A DNA stretch of 64,000 nt from positions 28,565-92,564 of the forward strand of contig NZ_JARXYX010000039.1 of NCBI RefSeq assembly GCF_029893585.1, written 5' to 3'. The first letter of the stretch is position 1; each line of letters begins with the position of its first letter. The translations under genes and the position numbers were made by a program. A model generated the notes under the pieces. The model ran no database searches and was not told the origin of the DNA. It was given only the letters and a program-made list of their open reading frames with translations. Positions 30,764 to 39,206 of the stretch are shown here, one piece after another. The DNA comes from Streptomyces sp. LBL. Lineage in GTDB: Bacteria; Actinomycetota; Actinomycetes; Streptomycetales; Streptomycetaceae.

Positions 30764-30840
30764 CACGACCGCCGTTCGAGACGTTCGATTCTTTGCTGAG
30801 AGCGATTCTCCGCTCAAACCCGCCGAGGAGCAGAATCTCC

Positions 30841-31377
30841 ATGCCCGACTTCACGCCCGCTGTCGAAACCCTGCTGCGCACCATCCACGCCCAGGGTGCC
30901 CCCGGCGCAACCTTCCAGGTGATGCCTCGCGCTCGCTACCGGCTGGCCGGTACTGATTATGTCGTCAGCCAACGCACGTTCTACCCGCTCACCGGCGACG
31001 GGTACGTCACCGACGGCGGCGACGACTCCGCACCAGTGCGGCTCACCGCCAAGGGCCTCGAGTGGACGGACGACCACCCCGTGCCCCGCGGCGGCTCCCG
31101 CGGCCCATACTTTCCCGACCGCGCGCGGCGGCCTCGGTCCCCGCGCTGGACACCCGCCTCCGAGCAGCGCACCGCGTACAGCGTGGTGAAGGACCAATTC
31201 GAGGAGAACGGCATGCGGTTTGCCCTCTCCCCTGTATACGCGCGCGCCGTGCTGGCCATGCACGACCTGGAGACCGCCAACCGGCTCGAGGAGGACGGCT
31301 TCCCGGAGGCCGCCGCATCGCTCCGGGTGGGGCGTCAAGCACTCGTCGACGAGGCGTTCGGCCCCGAAGGCCGTTAG
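30841..31377 (+). CDS. Hypothetical protein of transfer operon (178 aa)
   Basis: ATG 30841 follows GAGGAGCAGAATCTCC. The product has a beta-rich first half (ATFQVMPRARYRLAGTDYVV), an Arg/Pro-rich linker (about 85-110) and a helical C-terminal part. No motif I recognise, and no membrane segment. It lies between the small membrane gene and the leader before tra, on the same strand. Confidence 0.65.
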   Translation: MPDFTPAVETLLRTIHAQGAPGATFQVMPRARYRLAGTDYVVSQRTFYPLTGDGYVTDGGDDSAPVRLTAKGLEWTDDHPVPRGGSRGPYFPDRARRPRSPRWTPASEQRTAYSVVKDQFEENGMRFALSPVYARAVLAMHDLETANRLEEDGFPEAAASLRVGRQALVDEAFGPEGR

Positions 31378-31426
31378 CCCTCAACTCCCTTGCAGGGCAC
31401 GGCCGTACGGCGCCGCTGTGGCGCCA

Positions 31427-31471
31427 TCCGGCGGAGAGCACCGCCGGAGTCCCGAACGAAGGAACACCGCG
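31427..31471 (+). promoter_or_regulatory. Leader hairpin and ribosome-binding site before tra
   Basis: TCCGGCGG (31427-31434) / CCGCCGGA (31441-31448), an 8-bp stem with loop AGAGCA, then GTCCCGAACGAAGGA and ATG 31472. The start it serves opens only a 17-codon frame. Confidence 0.7.
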
Positions 31472-31525
31472 ATGCCCTCGCGCACTCCAGCCCCCTGCCG
31501 TCTTTCCACCCTCACCCCGAGGTGA
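31472..31525 (+). CDS. 17-residue leader frame upstream of tra
   Basis: ATG 31472 has an excellent leader and encodes MPSRTPAPCRLSTLTPR before TGA 31523-31525. The frame is the same as that of tra, so only this stop separates them. It may be a leader peptide regulating tra translation, or the original N-terminus of tra cut by a nonsense mutation. Confidence 0.5.
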   Translation: MPSRTPAPCRLSTLTPR

Positions 31526-31572
31526 GGTGACCTGTTTCGACCTGCGGATACGCATGATCACGTCACCTCACC
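31521..31572. promoter_or_regulatory. Inverted repeat across the tra start region
   Basis: GGTGAGGTGACCTG (31521-31534) pairs with CACGTCACCTCACC (31559-31572) at 13 of 14 positions, with a 24-nt loop. It lies exactly where tra translation should begin, so it could be an operator or an mRNA hairpin that limits tra expression. Confidence 0.6.
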
Positions 31573-31621
31573 CGTTGAGAAGATCCCTGCGGGGAACCGC
31601 GCCCGCCAGGCCCTCGGCGCC

Positions 31622-33526
31622 GTGTGCCGGCTGTGTGGCCGTCTCCGGTACGAGTTGGTCCCGGCTGCGGCCACCGCCGGCATGACGTGCCTGGGCTGGC
31701 TGCACCACGCCGTCGGCGTCGGTCTGGAGGGCTGGGGCGGATACGGCCTTGGCCTCGCGGCCGCCGGTGCCCTGACGTACGGCGGGCTCAAGTTCAAGAA
31801 CGCGCCCGCCGCGTCCCTCGGCGTCGCTTCCACCGGCGCCCTGATCAACACCGCGGTCGGCGCGATGACCGGCCCGTCCGTTCCGTCGCTCATCGCGGGC
31901 GGCGTTGTCACGATCGCCTCGTATGGCGTCTACGTGCCGTGGCTGATCAAGACCCGGCACGAGCGGATCGCCCTGCAGATCAAGGCCGCGAAGACCGCCC
32001 CGCTGCCCGACGGGATGGGCGTCAACGTCAGCCAGCCCGGCGTGACCGGCGACAGCGTCGAGGAGACCGCCCTGCGGCGTGCCCTGGTCGCCCTCGGCGT
32101 CCCCGCTCAGGACGTCTCCCGGATCGTGTTCACCGACACCGGATGGCACGCCGCGGTGACGCTCCCGCCCGGCAAGAACACTTCCGCTGAGGCCGTCATC
32201 ACGAAGCAGACCCAGCTCGAGGCGAACCTCGACCTCCCGGGGAAGCTGCGCCTGGCCGTCGGCGCGCAGGCCAACCAGCTCATCGTCCGCATGCAGACGA
32301 ACGACCCGCTTGCCGAGACGATCGCGTGGCTGGGGCCCGCCATCACCTCGGTGGAGCAGGCCCTGCCCATCGGCATCTACCCGGACGGTTCGCAGGTCTT
32401 CATTGACCTCGTGGCCGGGCACGTCCTGATCGCGGGCGGCACGGACATGGGTAAGTCCGGCGTCATCAACTGTGTGATCGGCAACCTCGTTGCGTGCGAG
32501 GACGTCGAGGTCCTGGGCATCGACATGAAGCCCGGCGCGCTGGAGTTGGGCCCGTGGCTCCGGAACATGCTCGCCCTGGCCGACTCCGCCGACGGCGCCC
32601 GCCAGGTACTCACCATGGTCAAGACGGAGATGATCCGCCGCGGCAGGTACCTGTCGACCCTCCGAGGACCGAACGGTGAGCCGGTCAGGAAGTGGACGAG
32701 TGAGCACGGCCCGTACTGGATTCTCGTCGTCGACGAGCTCGCCGAGCTGCTGCGCCAGGCCCCGGACGTCGCGTCCGAGCTGGTCACCATCAACCAGGTG
32801 GCCCGCGCCATGGGTATCCGGGTGATCGCGGCGACGCAGTCCCCCAGCGAGCAGGCATTCGGCGGGAAGGACACGGACGCCCGGCAGCAATACAGCACCC
32901 GCATCGGCCTGCCCGTCTTCGAGACCGAGCCCATCAACATGATCTTCGGACGAGGGGCGTACGGGCGTGGGTGGCGCCTCGACTGGCTCGACCTGCCCGG
33001 CAAGGTCATGGTCTCGTCCCGGCGGTACGAGAAGCCCCGCGAGGGCCGCGGCTACTACGTCACGGACGGCGACATCGTCGTCGTGTCCACGGAGCACGCC
33101 CGGTACGAGGACGACGTACCGGCGGAGCCCACGCGACCGCACCCCCAGCCAGACCCTGACCCTGATCCCGAGCCGCCCAGCCCGCCGTCCAGGGGTGGCC
33201 CGCGCGGTGGCCGGCCGGTCCTGCGCGCCGTGCCAACGTTCCCTGACGGGTCCCGCATCCCTGAGAACCGACAGGTGCTTTGGAAGGCCCTTGAGAAGGC
33301 CGGACCCGACGGTCTGACGAAGCCGGAAGCGGTCCGCCAAGGCATCTGCAATCACCACACGTCCATCGGCCCGTGGCTGTCTCAGTGGGTCGCCAAGGGG
33401 TGGGTGGAGGAGGCCGACAGGCGCGACAGGGCCGTCGTCTACACCCTCACCGCCGCCCATTACACCCCCGCCACCGAAGCCTCCGCCACCGACGAGGAGA
33501 CCCCTGCATGTCCCGCAAGTCTGTGA
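31622..33526 (+). CDS. tra: Tra: FtsK/SpoIIIE-like conjugative DNA translocase
   Basis: Streptomyces conjugation needs one FtsK-like motor that pumps double-stranded DNA between hyphae. This protein has two to three N-terminal membrane helices (about 18-100: ATAGMTCLGWLHHAVG, then GVVTIASYGVYVPWLI) and a motor domain with Walker A GGTDMGKSG (about 273-281) and Walker B ILVVDELAEL (about 367-376). A C-terminal winged-helix-like domain follows a Pro-rich linker (LTKPEAVRQGICNHHTSIGPW), as in DNA-clt-binding Tra proteins. GTG 31622 is the first usual start, but the coding frame clearly extends upstream to 31526, so the true start is uncertain. The stop overlaps the Spd-like gene. Confidence 0.88.
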   Translation: MCRLCGRLRYELVPAAATAGMTCLGWLHHAVGVGLEGWGGYGLGLAAAGALTYGGLKFKNAPAASLGVASTGALINTAVGAMTGPSVPSLIAGGVVTIASYGVYVPWLIKTRHERIALQIKAAKTAPLPDGMGVNVSQPGVTGDSVEETALRRALVALGVPAQDVSRIVFTDTGWHAAVTLPPGKNTSAEAVITKQTQLEANLDLPGKLRLAVGAQANQLIVRMQTNDPLAETIAWLGPAITSVEQALPIGIYPDGSQVFIDLVAGHVLIAGGTDMGKSGVINCVIGNLVACEDVEVLGIDMKPGALELGPWLRNMLALADSADGARQVLTMVKTEMIRRGRYLSTLRGPNGEPVRKWTSEHGPYWILVVDELAELLRQAPDVASELVTINQVARAMGIRVIAATQSPSEQAFGGKDTDARQQYSTRIGLPVFETEPINMIFGRGAYGRGWRLDWLDLPGKVMVSSRRYEKPREGRGYYVTDGDIVVVSTEHARYEDDVPAEPTRPHPQPDPDPDPEPPSPPSRGGPRGGRPVLRAVPTFPDGSRIPENRQVLWKALEKAGPDGLTKPEAVRQGICNHHTSIGPWLSQWVAKGWVEEADRRDRAVVYTLTAAHYTPATEASATDEETPACPASL

Positions 33527-33831
33527 TTCCGACAAACGTCTACCCGGGCCACATCGCCCCGCACGTACCTGCCGAGCAGTACCAGGCCGCGGTGTGCCAG
33601 TGCGGCCACGGGCATGGCCACGGGCAGGCACCCGTACAGCAGATCATCATCAAGCAGGCCGACCCCTGGCTGAGGTACATCAGCATCGGTTTCGCCGCAG
33701 CCACCATCGGCCTCCTGGTGCTCGCCGGCGTCGTGGCGGCACTGATCGCCGCGGGCGCATGCGCGCTGTGCGTCGCCGTGGCCGTGAAGGCGCTCCGCAG
33801 TCTGTTCAGCAGCAAGGAGGCCAAGAAGTAG
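33508..33831 (+). CDS. Spd-like small membrane protein (107 aa)
   Basis: ATG 33508 lies 19 nt inside the end of tra, so the two genes are coupled. The N-terminus is His/Gly/Cys-rich (CQCGHGHGHGQAP), which may bind metal. Two adjacent membrane helices follow (about 50-95: YISIGFAAATIGLLVLAGVV, then ALIAAGACALCVAVAV) and a basic tail ends the protein. Spread (spd) proteins downstream of tra have this size and topology and help plasmid spreading through the mycelium. A hairpin at 33854-33889 ends the operon. Confidence 0.7.
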   Translation: MSRKSVIPTNVYPGHIAPHVPAEQYQAAVCQCGHGHGHGQAPVQQIIIKQADPWLRYISIGFAAATIGLLVLAGVVAALIAAGACALCVAVAVKALRSLFSSKEAKK

Positions 33832-33853
33832 GCCAGTGCGGGGAGTTGCGGGA

Positions 33854-33889
33854 AAGGGCCCCTCGAATTCGCCGTCGGCTAGGGCCCTT
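33854..33889 (+). terminator. Hairpin after the transfer operon
   Basis: AAGGGCCC (33854-33861) and GGGCCCTT (33882-33889), 20-nt loop, 23 nt after the Spd-like stop. It probably ends the tra-spd transcript. Confidence 0.55.
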
Positions 33890-33929
33890 GTCGTGTCCGT
33901 GTCGGTAGGCCATGCGATGATCCTTCGTC

Positions 33930-34385
33930 ATGGGGAGACACACTTGGGGGAAGACGGCCGGCGCGCTGCTGCTGGCCACGACCGTGGCGGCCGTGAGCGG
34001 CTGCAGCAGCTCGAGCGACGCGGACGCCGCGAAGCCGGCTGCGAAGGCGAAGACAGTGAGCGTGGAGGACGCAACCACCACGTTCCAGGCCGCGGTGACC
34101 ACGTTCGACACTGACGGCGGCTGCCTCGAGCAGAAGCCCGGTACATGCTGGGACCAGATGCAGTCGCTCATGGAGCCCGCCCGCACACTGCGGAAGGCGA
34201 TGAACGCCGAGAAGGCCGTGGAGCCGGAGTTCTGGACAGACGCGTACGCGCTGATCAACACCATGGAGAAGGGCATCGCGGTCGGCGAGGACCGGGGGAC
34301 CACACCCGGCGTCACGAACCGTCCCGACATCCTCGGCTCCGCGCATGACCTGTCCGACTGGCTCGACGAAAACCCGATCAAGTAG
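33930..34385 (+). CDS. Lipoprotein (151 aa)
   Basis: ATG 33930 starts a lipoprotein signal peptide: basic n-region (MGRHTWGK), hydrophobic h-region, and lipobox AVSGC with the Cys at about residue 25, followed by a Ser-rich spacer. The mature protein is acidic and helical, with Cys in GGCLEQKPGTCWDQM likely forming a disulphide. It is expected to be anchored to the outer face of the membrane. I do not recognise the family. Surface lipoproteins on mobile elements can act in exclusion or superinfection immunity; that is inference. Confidence 0.75.
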   Translation: MGRHTWGKTAGALLLATTVAAVSGCSSSSDADAAKPAAKAKTVSVEDATTTFQAAVTTFDTDGGCLEQKPGTCWDQMQSLMEPARTLRKAMNAEKAVEPEFWTDAYALINTMEKGIAVGEDRGTTPGVTNRPDILGSAHDLSDWLDENPIK

Positions 34386-34559
34386 GAACCAACGAGGCCT
34401 TGTCTCGTGTGCAGGCGAGCCCGGCCCGGACCGCACAGCACGACCAGGTTCAACGAGATTCCAGGGCTGAGCGGCTCTCGAACAATCGAGCTGGGCAGTC
34501 CTACACTGTGTTACGTACTGTCGCCCCGCCGGTTGGGGAGACGGGTAGAACGACGATGC

Positions 34560-34595
34560 GCCCCCCTCAACAACCTTGAGGGGGGCCCTCTCTTT
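34560..34595. terminator. Intrinsic bidirectional terminator
   Basis: GCCCCCCTCAA (34560-34570) / TTGAGGGGGGC (34576-34586) with a 5-nt loop, followed by CCTCTCTTTT. A standard intrinsic terminator between the rightward lipoprotein region and the leftward DUF397 gene. The rest of the gap (34386-34559) shows nothing further. Confidence 0.85.
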
Positions 34596-34610
34596 TGAGC
34601 GGAGTGCTCG

Positions 34611-34859
34611 TCAGCCGGTCAGGTGACGGGTCTCGGACTCGTTTGACTGCACGCCGGTCACAAATGCGGCCCAAGAAGCGGACGGCACGATGAGCGCCGG
34701 ACCCTGCTTGTCCTTGGAATCACGGATGCCGACTTGATTTGTCAGTGCTGCGATTTCGAGGCATGAACCTCCGGTGTCGTTGCTGTAGGAGGACTTGCGC
34801 CATGCAGACTCTTCGGCCACGTTGGGGGCCATGATGGGTGTTTTGATGGCTAATTCCAC
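34611..34859 (-). CDS. DUF397 protein (82 aa)
   Basis: A typical DUF397 protein: WRKSSYSNDTGGSCLEIA near residue 20, VGIRDSKDKQGPALIVPS in the middle and WAAFVTGV at the end. Streptomycetes encode many of these next to a Scr1-type helix-turn-helix partner, and the pair behaves as a toxin-antitoxin-like or regulator/anti-regulator module influencing development and metabolism. GTG 34859 overlaps the end of the helix-turn-helix gene, so the two are coupled as usual. Confidence 0.88.
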   Translation of the reverse strand: MELAIKTPIMAPNVAEESAWRKSSYSNDTGGSCLEIAALTNQVGIRDSKDKQGPALIVPSASWAAFVTGVQSNESETRHLTG

Positions 34860-35719
34860 TCTCGTGCTAGTTGGTACAGAAACCCGGCTGTGCTAGCCGG
34901 CGGCAGGGCGCTGTCTCGCATCGCGTCAAATCGGCGGAGGTTCCTCTGAACCTCTCGGTGTGCGTCCGTGACGCTGATGGTGTTGGGCATGTCGACCTGC
35001 ACGATCGGGTCGAGCGCTTCGGAGAAGTCGAGGATCGCGAAGTTGCTTTCCGAGCGGTATGTCACGACATCATGAGTGAGGATCTGGATGGTTACGTTGT
35101 CCAGCTTGCCCAGCTGCACGATCTCGTCGTACTGCTCTCGCATGACCTCCGGGCCGCCCACCATGCGTTTCACTGCTGTCTCGTCCATGATGACGCGCAG
35201 TTCCAGGGGGTTCTCCGACCTGGTGATCAGCTCCTTCCGTTCCAGACGGAGCCGTACGTTCTGCTCTATGTACTCGGTGGTTGTCTCGTCTACCGGCTTG
35301 GCGATCCGGTAGAGAGCCGTCGCGTATGACTCCGTCTGCAAGAGGCCGAAAGCGAAGTTCGGTTGGAAAGCGCGCATCACGGTCGCGTCCTGCTCGAGGC
35401 CCCGGTACGTCGGCATCTTCGAGGGCATGAACGCCTTGTAGGGGGTCCAGGGCTCGTCGCTCAGGGAGTCGCGATGCAGTTGGAGCAGCGTCTCACGGTC
35501 CCCCTTCGGCATGTCCGGGTCGTAGAGGTCCATGAGATTCTCAAGATCGCTAACCCGGGGCAGATCGTTCTCCCCGTTCTCCACCCGCGCGAGTTTCGTG
35601 TGCGAGAAATTCAGCTTCCTGCTGACCTCCTGCTGGGTCAGGCCCTTGTTCTCGCGAAGTTTTTGTAGCTCCTTGCCGAGTTCTCTGCGCCGGAATGTGG
35701 CTCCGCGCTTCGCTGCCAC
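34850..35719 (-). CDS. XRE-type regulator with DUF5753 (Scr1 family)
   Basis: A 289-aa regulator with an N-terminal XRE helix-turn-helix (about 12-66: LGKELQKLRENKGLTQQEVS, FSHTKLARVENGEND) and a C-terminal DUF5753 sensor domain (YIEQNVRLRLERKELI, LRVIMDETAVKRMVGGPEVM). It is paired with DUF397. Such proteins usually regulate their own operon and sometimes antibiotic production. GTG 35719 is the start; the divergent gap 35720-36016 separates it from the GHKL gene and probably holds promoters for both. Confidence 0.88.
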   Translation of the reverse strand: MAAKRGATFRRRELGKELQKLRENKGLTQQEVSRKLNFSHTKLARVENGENDLPRVSDLENLMDLYDPDMPKGDRETLLQLHRDSLSDEPWTPYKAFMPSKMPTYRGLEQDATVMRAFQPNFAFGLLQTESYATALYRIAKPVDETTTEYIEQNVRLRLERKELITRSENPLELRVIMDETAVKRMVGGPEVMREQYDEIVQLGKLDNVTIQILTHDVVTYRSESNFAILDFSEALDPIVQVDMPNTISVTDAHREVQRNLRRFDAMRDSALPPASTAGFLYQLAREWN

Positions 35720-36016
35720 CGTGCCGTCCTCTCCCCATGCGTGTCGGTGCTCAACGAGCCCCCTGTCCGGTGCCGACTTACCTCATGCCCCTGAGTGTGA
35801 CACTCCCTGCCCCCTCTTGAACAAGCCCTTGCTGGTGATCTGGCATGTGCCACTTACTGAGCGTTCGCCATTGAGCTTGCACAGTAACTCGCACATGCAT
35901 CACGGTAGTTGAGTCAACGCAAGCCGTGACAGGCGAGTGGATAAATTTCGCATTCCAGTGCGATGTTGCTCCACCCTGCCACTTCGTCACGCACTGGACG
36001 CCCGGAGGTCTTCGGT
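35720..36016. other. Divergent intergenic region
   Basis: 297 bases between the leftward regulator and the rightward GHKL gene. It is AT-richer than its surroundings and includes GTTGAGTCAAC (35907-35917), a short palindrome that could be an operator. None of the early or late motifs is present. Confidence 0.4.
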
Positions 36017-36907
36017 ATGACACCACCTGCGTACGTCGTGCAGCAGGAAGGCATCCGGACGCCCCTCGAACTGTCCATCGAGCGGCGGCCCGATCCCGAG
36101 GCTGACGGACTGTCGAGAGCAGACGCCGCATGGCCGCGTCGGCTCCGCCGCATCGTCCGCGCCGGCCTCACCCACTGGGGTCGCCCGGACCTCACCGAGA
36201 CCGCGGAACTGCTGCTCACGGAGCTCGCGACCAACGCCCTCCGCCACGGCCAGGGCGACGTCATCGGCGTACGCGTGTACCTCGATGGCGCCCGCTGCGT
36301 GATCGAGGTGACCGACGGCTCCCCCCTCCGGCCCGAGCTGCGCCAGGCCGGCCCCACCGACGAGGGCGGCCGCGGCCTCTTCCTCGTCGAGGCCATGGCC
36401 GACGCGTGGGGCACGAGCCCCGACGGCACACGGACCTGGTGCTCCATCTCCCTCTGTAAAGGACCCGACGACCCCATGCATCCCGCCCCTGTTCCCGCGT
36501 TACGGACGTACCCCCAGTTCTCCATCCCCGGAGACCCCAGCGCCCCGTCTCGCGCCCGCGCGATCACCCGATCCGCTCTCAGCATCATCGGGTGGCAGGG
36601 GGACCTCGACGCCGCTACGGCAGTCGTGTCTCACCTCGTCGAAAACGCGGTCGCTCACGGCGTGATGCCCGACTTCCCCGGCGAGAGCGTGACCGTACGC
36701 CTCTGCCTCAACGCGGACGGACAGCTCGTCATCGACATCGATGACCCCCACCCGAAATTCCCCGACTTCGAGGCCGCCCTGGCGGGAGAACTCGGCCGCG
36801 GCCTGCGGGAAGTTCGGCGTAGCGCAGAGGTCAGCTGGTTCACTCCGCCGGATCTCGGCGGCAAAACGGTCCGCGCCATCATGACGCCGGGGGAGGCGGA
36901 CCTGTGA
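36017..36907 (+). CDS. Tandem GHKL ATP-binding protein (anti-sigma-like)
   Basis: Start ATG 36017 with GGAGG upstream. Two HATPase_c domains are fused. In the first, ELATNALRHG (N box) and DEGGRGLFLVEAMADAWG (G box) lie at about 75-140. In the second, LVENAVAHG and LGRGLREVRR lie at about 215-280. Single-domain versions are anti-sigma or SpoIIAB/RsbW-like kinases abundant in Streptomyces. The tandem arrangement is unusual; the second copy has a weaker G box and may have a regulatory function. It heads a small operon with two unrecognised genes. Confidence 0.8.
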   Translation: MTPPAYVVQQEGIRTPLELSIERRPDPEADGLSRADAAWPRRLRRIVRAGLTHWGRPDLTETAELLLTELATNALRHGQGDVIGVRVYLDGARCVIEVTDGSPLRPELRQAGPTDEGGRGLFLVEAMADAWGTSPDGTRTWCSISLCKGPDDPMHPAPVPALRTYPQFSIPGDPSAPSRARAITRSALSIIGWQGDLDAATAVVSHLVENAVAHGVMPDFPGESVTVRLCLNADGQLVIDIDDPHPKFPDFEAALAGELGRGLREVRRSAEVSWFTPPDLGGKTVRAIMTPGEADL

Positions 36908-37422
36908 CCGCCACCGCGACCCTGATGCAGGAACCGATCAGCTCCACGGCATCCGCCCACCACCTCGCTGAGGACATGGCCGACCTCGCCGAGCTGATCC
37001 GTACTCTCCTCGACATCGACCGCGGGCAGGACACCCGCGTACGCCTGGGCGGCACCCTCTTTGACGTCGTCATCACCAGCTCCGGCCTCCAGGCCTGTGC
37101 CGCCGTTGACCTGATGGACGCGGTCCAAGACGGCTGCGGGCCCGTCATCGAGGACCCCGAGAGCGGATGGCTCTACTGGCTGGTCCCGCCCGGGTCATAC
37201 AGCCGGTGGGCGCCCCACTCTCACGCCGTGTGCCTCGGCGCTCCCCACACGATCACCCTGCCGTCCCTGACCCGCAGCACACCCCCGGGACCGTACTGGG
37301 TTCGACCTCCGGCGAGCGACCGACTGATACCGACCGGACCGCTTCGTGAGGCCCTGGCGCAGTTCCGGCCGGAGCCGACACCGCATGCCGCGCTCGCGGC
37401 CCGGTTCGAAATCACCTCCTGA
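36904..37422 (+). CDS. Hypothetical protein (172 aa)
   Basis: GTG 36904 overlaps the preceding stop (GTGA), so it is coupled to the tandem GHKL gene. The N-terminal half is helical, the middle beta-rich (VRLGGTLFDVVITSSGLQ), and the end Pro-rich. I do not recognise the family, though similar genes beside HATPase regulators are common in Streptomyces as far as I recall. Confidence 0.65.
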   Translation: MTATATLMQEPISSTASAHHLAEDMADLAELIRTLLDIDRGQDTRVRLGGTLFDVVITSSGLQACAAVDLMDAVQDGCGPVIEDPESGWLYWLVPPGSYSRWAPHSHAVCLGAPHTITLPSLTRSTPPGPYWVRPPASDRLIPTGPLREALAQFRPEPTPHAALAARFEITS

Positions 37423-37553
37423 GACTCCGTGCTCGTCGGCGCTGTCTGGACGTCGGCGGGCACGGGCCCCAACTCCCTGGTGCCGGAACGGATCCGGTTC
37501 CGGCACCAGGGGCCGACAGCAGTTGTGCAACCGACATACGCGGGGGGACCACC

Positions 37554-38162
37554 GTGGACCGACCGATAGCGCCGTACGTGATTCCGTGGAAGGGGGAGAC
37601 CACCTTGCCCGGGGACATCGCGGTCACCTCGGCAGGCGTCGCCTACGCCGACCCCGTCCAGGATGCGCTCCACCGCGACCTCGACGGGGTGCTGTGGGCG
37701 ATGTGCGGGGGGACTGCCACCGGTGGCCCCGCGTACGCCGCAGAGCTCCACCCCGAGCGGCAGAAGACCACCATGGAGGGACTCCTGTGCGCCGGGTGCA
37801 AGGAGCCGGGCGACCGCGATGAACGCGGGATGCTGTGGATTCTCCCTCTCCTCGACGACGCCGCGGACACGGTCTGGGAAGGCGTGCACACAGCCATCCC
37901 ACCCATGTGCGCGACCTGCGCGGACAGAGCCCCGCGTCTGTGCCCGCAGCTGGGCGACGGACACGTCGAGCTCCGCGTCCGTGAAGCCGACCAGATCGGC
38001 GTCCGCGGCACGCTCCACCCCCGCCCCGGCGAGCCGGGTGAACCCGACCCGAACGCCCTGGCCCTCTACGACTCCCCAGACCTGCCATTCGTCATCGCCC
38101 GCCAGGCCGTGCGCGAGCTACGCCGCACCACCGTGGTCGCCTTCGCCGCAGCCTTCCCTTAG
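37554..38162 (+). CDS. Hypothetical protein with zinc-binding Cys (202 aa)
   Basis: GTG 37554 has ribosome-binding sequence GGGGGGACC upstream. The protein carries a CxxC pair LCAGCKEPG near residue 82 and a second MCATCAD near residue 120, so a zinc-ribbon or knuckle is likely. The rest is alpha/beta with an acidic N-terminus. I do not recognise a specific function. It is the last of the GHKL-headed set. Confidence 0.65.
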   Translation: MDRPIAPYVIPWKGETTLPGDIAVTSAGVAYADPVQDALHRDLDGVLWAMCGGTATGGPAYAAELHPERQKTTMEGLLCAGCKEPGDRDERGMLWILPLLDDAADTVWEGVHTAIPPMCATCADRAPRLCPQLGDGHVELRVREADQIGVRGTLHPRPGEPGEPDPNALALYDSPDLPFVIARQAVRELRRTTVVAFAAAFP

Positions 38163-38292
38163 ACCCCTGTCCGGTGGCTCGGGCCACCGGACAGGTACGA
38201 CTCCGGCGCCGGCCATGGCGTCGGAAATCACGCCGGGCCGCGATGACCACGACGTGGCGTGTACTTCCGACCCTTAGACCTGAGAGGACAGC

Positions 38293-39099
38293 GTGCGCAG
38301 CTACTGGACGCGACCACCCGTTTACGACCGGACCAACCCGACCCACACGGGGCCTCTGGTAGTCAACTACGACTTGGACCAGCTCGAGGTCGGTGAAAAC
38401 CGGGTTGTGGTAGGCCACAAGGACGGCTACGACCTTCACGACCGTGACATCGCGCCGGGCGACGGCTGGTGTCGGGCACTGTATGCGCCAGAGTGCACCT
38501 GGCCACGGGGCGCGCACGTGTGCGTACTGGTCGAGTGGCATCCGGACCACAAGGTCGGATCGGACTGGGATGCACGTCTGGAAGCCGTAACGACCAGTCT
38601 GCGCTCGATGGACTACGTCGTCGAACGAGCGGGCCAGCCAATCAACCCGGCGCAGGACTTGCGGGCCACCCTGCTCGTCTACCGCATGGAACCGGGCAAA
38701 ACACCGCCTCAGCGCTCTGCTGACGCGTGGACACACGTGCCGCCCCTGCACACGTACACCTGGCGGGAGACCAACCCTCTGACCCAGATCGGACACTCGC
38801 TGCGGAAGACCAAGGCAGCTCAGGCCGGCTCGCGTTTGGTGGTACGGGATATCGCCAGCGCCCTGTGGCCTCCGGAGGCATCCTTCTGCGCACATGTGCG
38901 CTGGTGGCCGGCCCCCGGCACCTCCAGCGCAGAGGTCCACGCCGGGCTCAGCGAATTCACTTCTGTCGCGCGAAATGCCGACTTTCGGACCCGGTTGCAG
39001 GAGCGCCCCGTTCCTGACGCCGTGGAATCCGTCGACCTGCTCGCGTATCGCGAAGCCGAGGTCGCCCCAGACAGAAACGGCCTCGATACCCGCCCCTAG
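38293..39099 (+). CDS. Hypothetical protein with internal duplication (268 aa)
   Basis: GTG 38293. Two halves align by eye: both contain a segment around ...RDIA..., a Trp-Pro region (CTWPRGAHVCVLVEWHPDH against SALWPPEASFCAHVRWWPA), and then a helical stretch ending in a strand LLVYRME / LLAYREA. That indicates an internal duplication of a 100-130-residue domain. I do not recognise the family. It lies 107 nt upstream of the methyltransferase-like gene and might be part of the RiPP-like cluster. Confidence 0.6.
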   Translation: MRSYWTRPPVYDRTNPTHTGPLVVNYDLDQLEVGENRVVVGHKDGYDLHDRDIAPGDGWCRALYAPECTWPRGAHVCVLVEWHPDHKVGSDWDARLEAVTTSLRSMDYVVERAGQPINPAQDLRATLLVYRMEPGKTPPQRSADAWTHVPPLHTYTWRETNPLTQIGHSLRKTKAAQAGSRLVVRDIASALWPPEASFCAHVRWWPAPGTSSAEVHAGLSEFTSVARNADFRTRLQERPVPDAVESVDLLAYREAEVAPDRNGLDTRP

Positions 39100-39206
39100 A
39101 ACACGCCACATCAACGGCCAGTTGAGGCCTGGCCCTTGAACAGACCGAAGAGCACTGTCAAAGCCGACAAGACCGGCGCACCACGCGTACCGGCGAGGAG
39201 GAGCCC

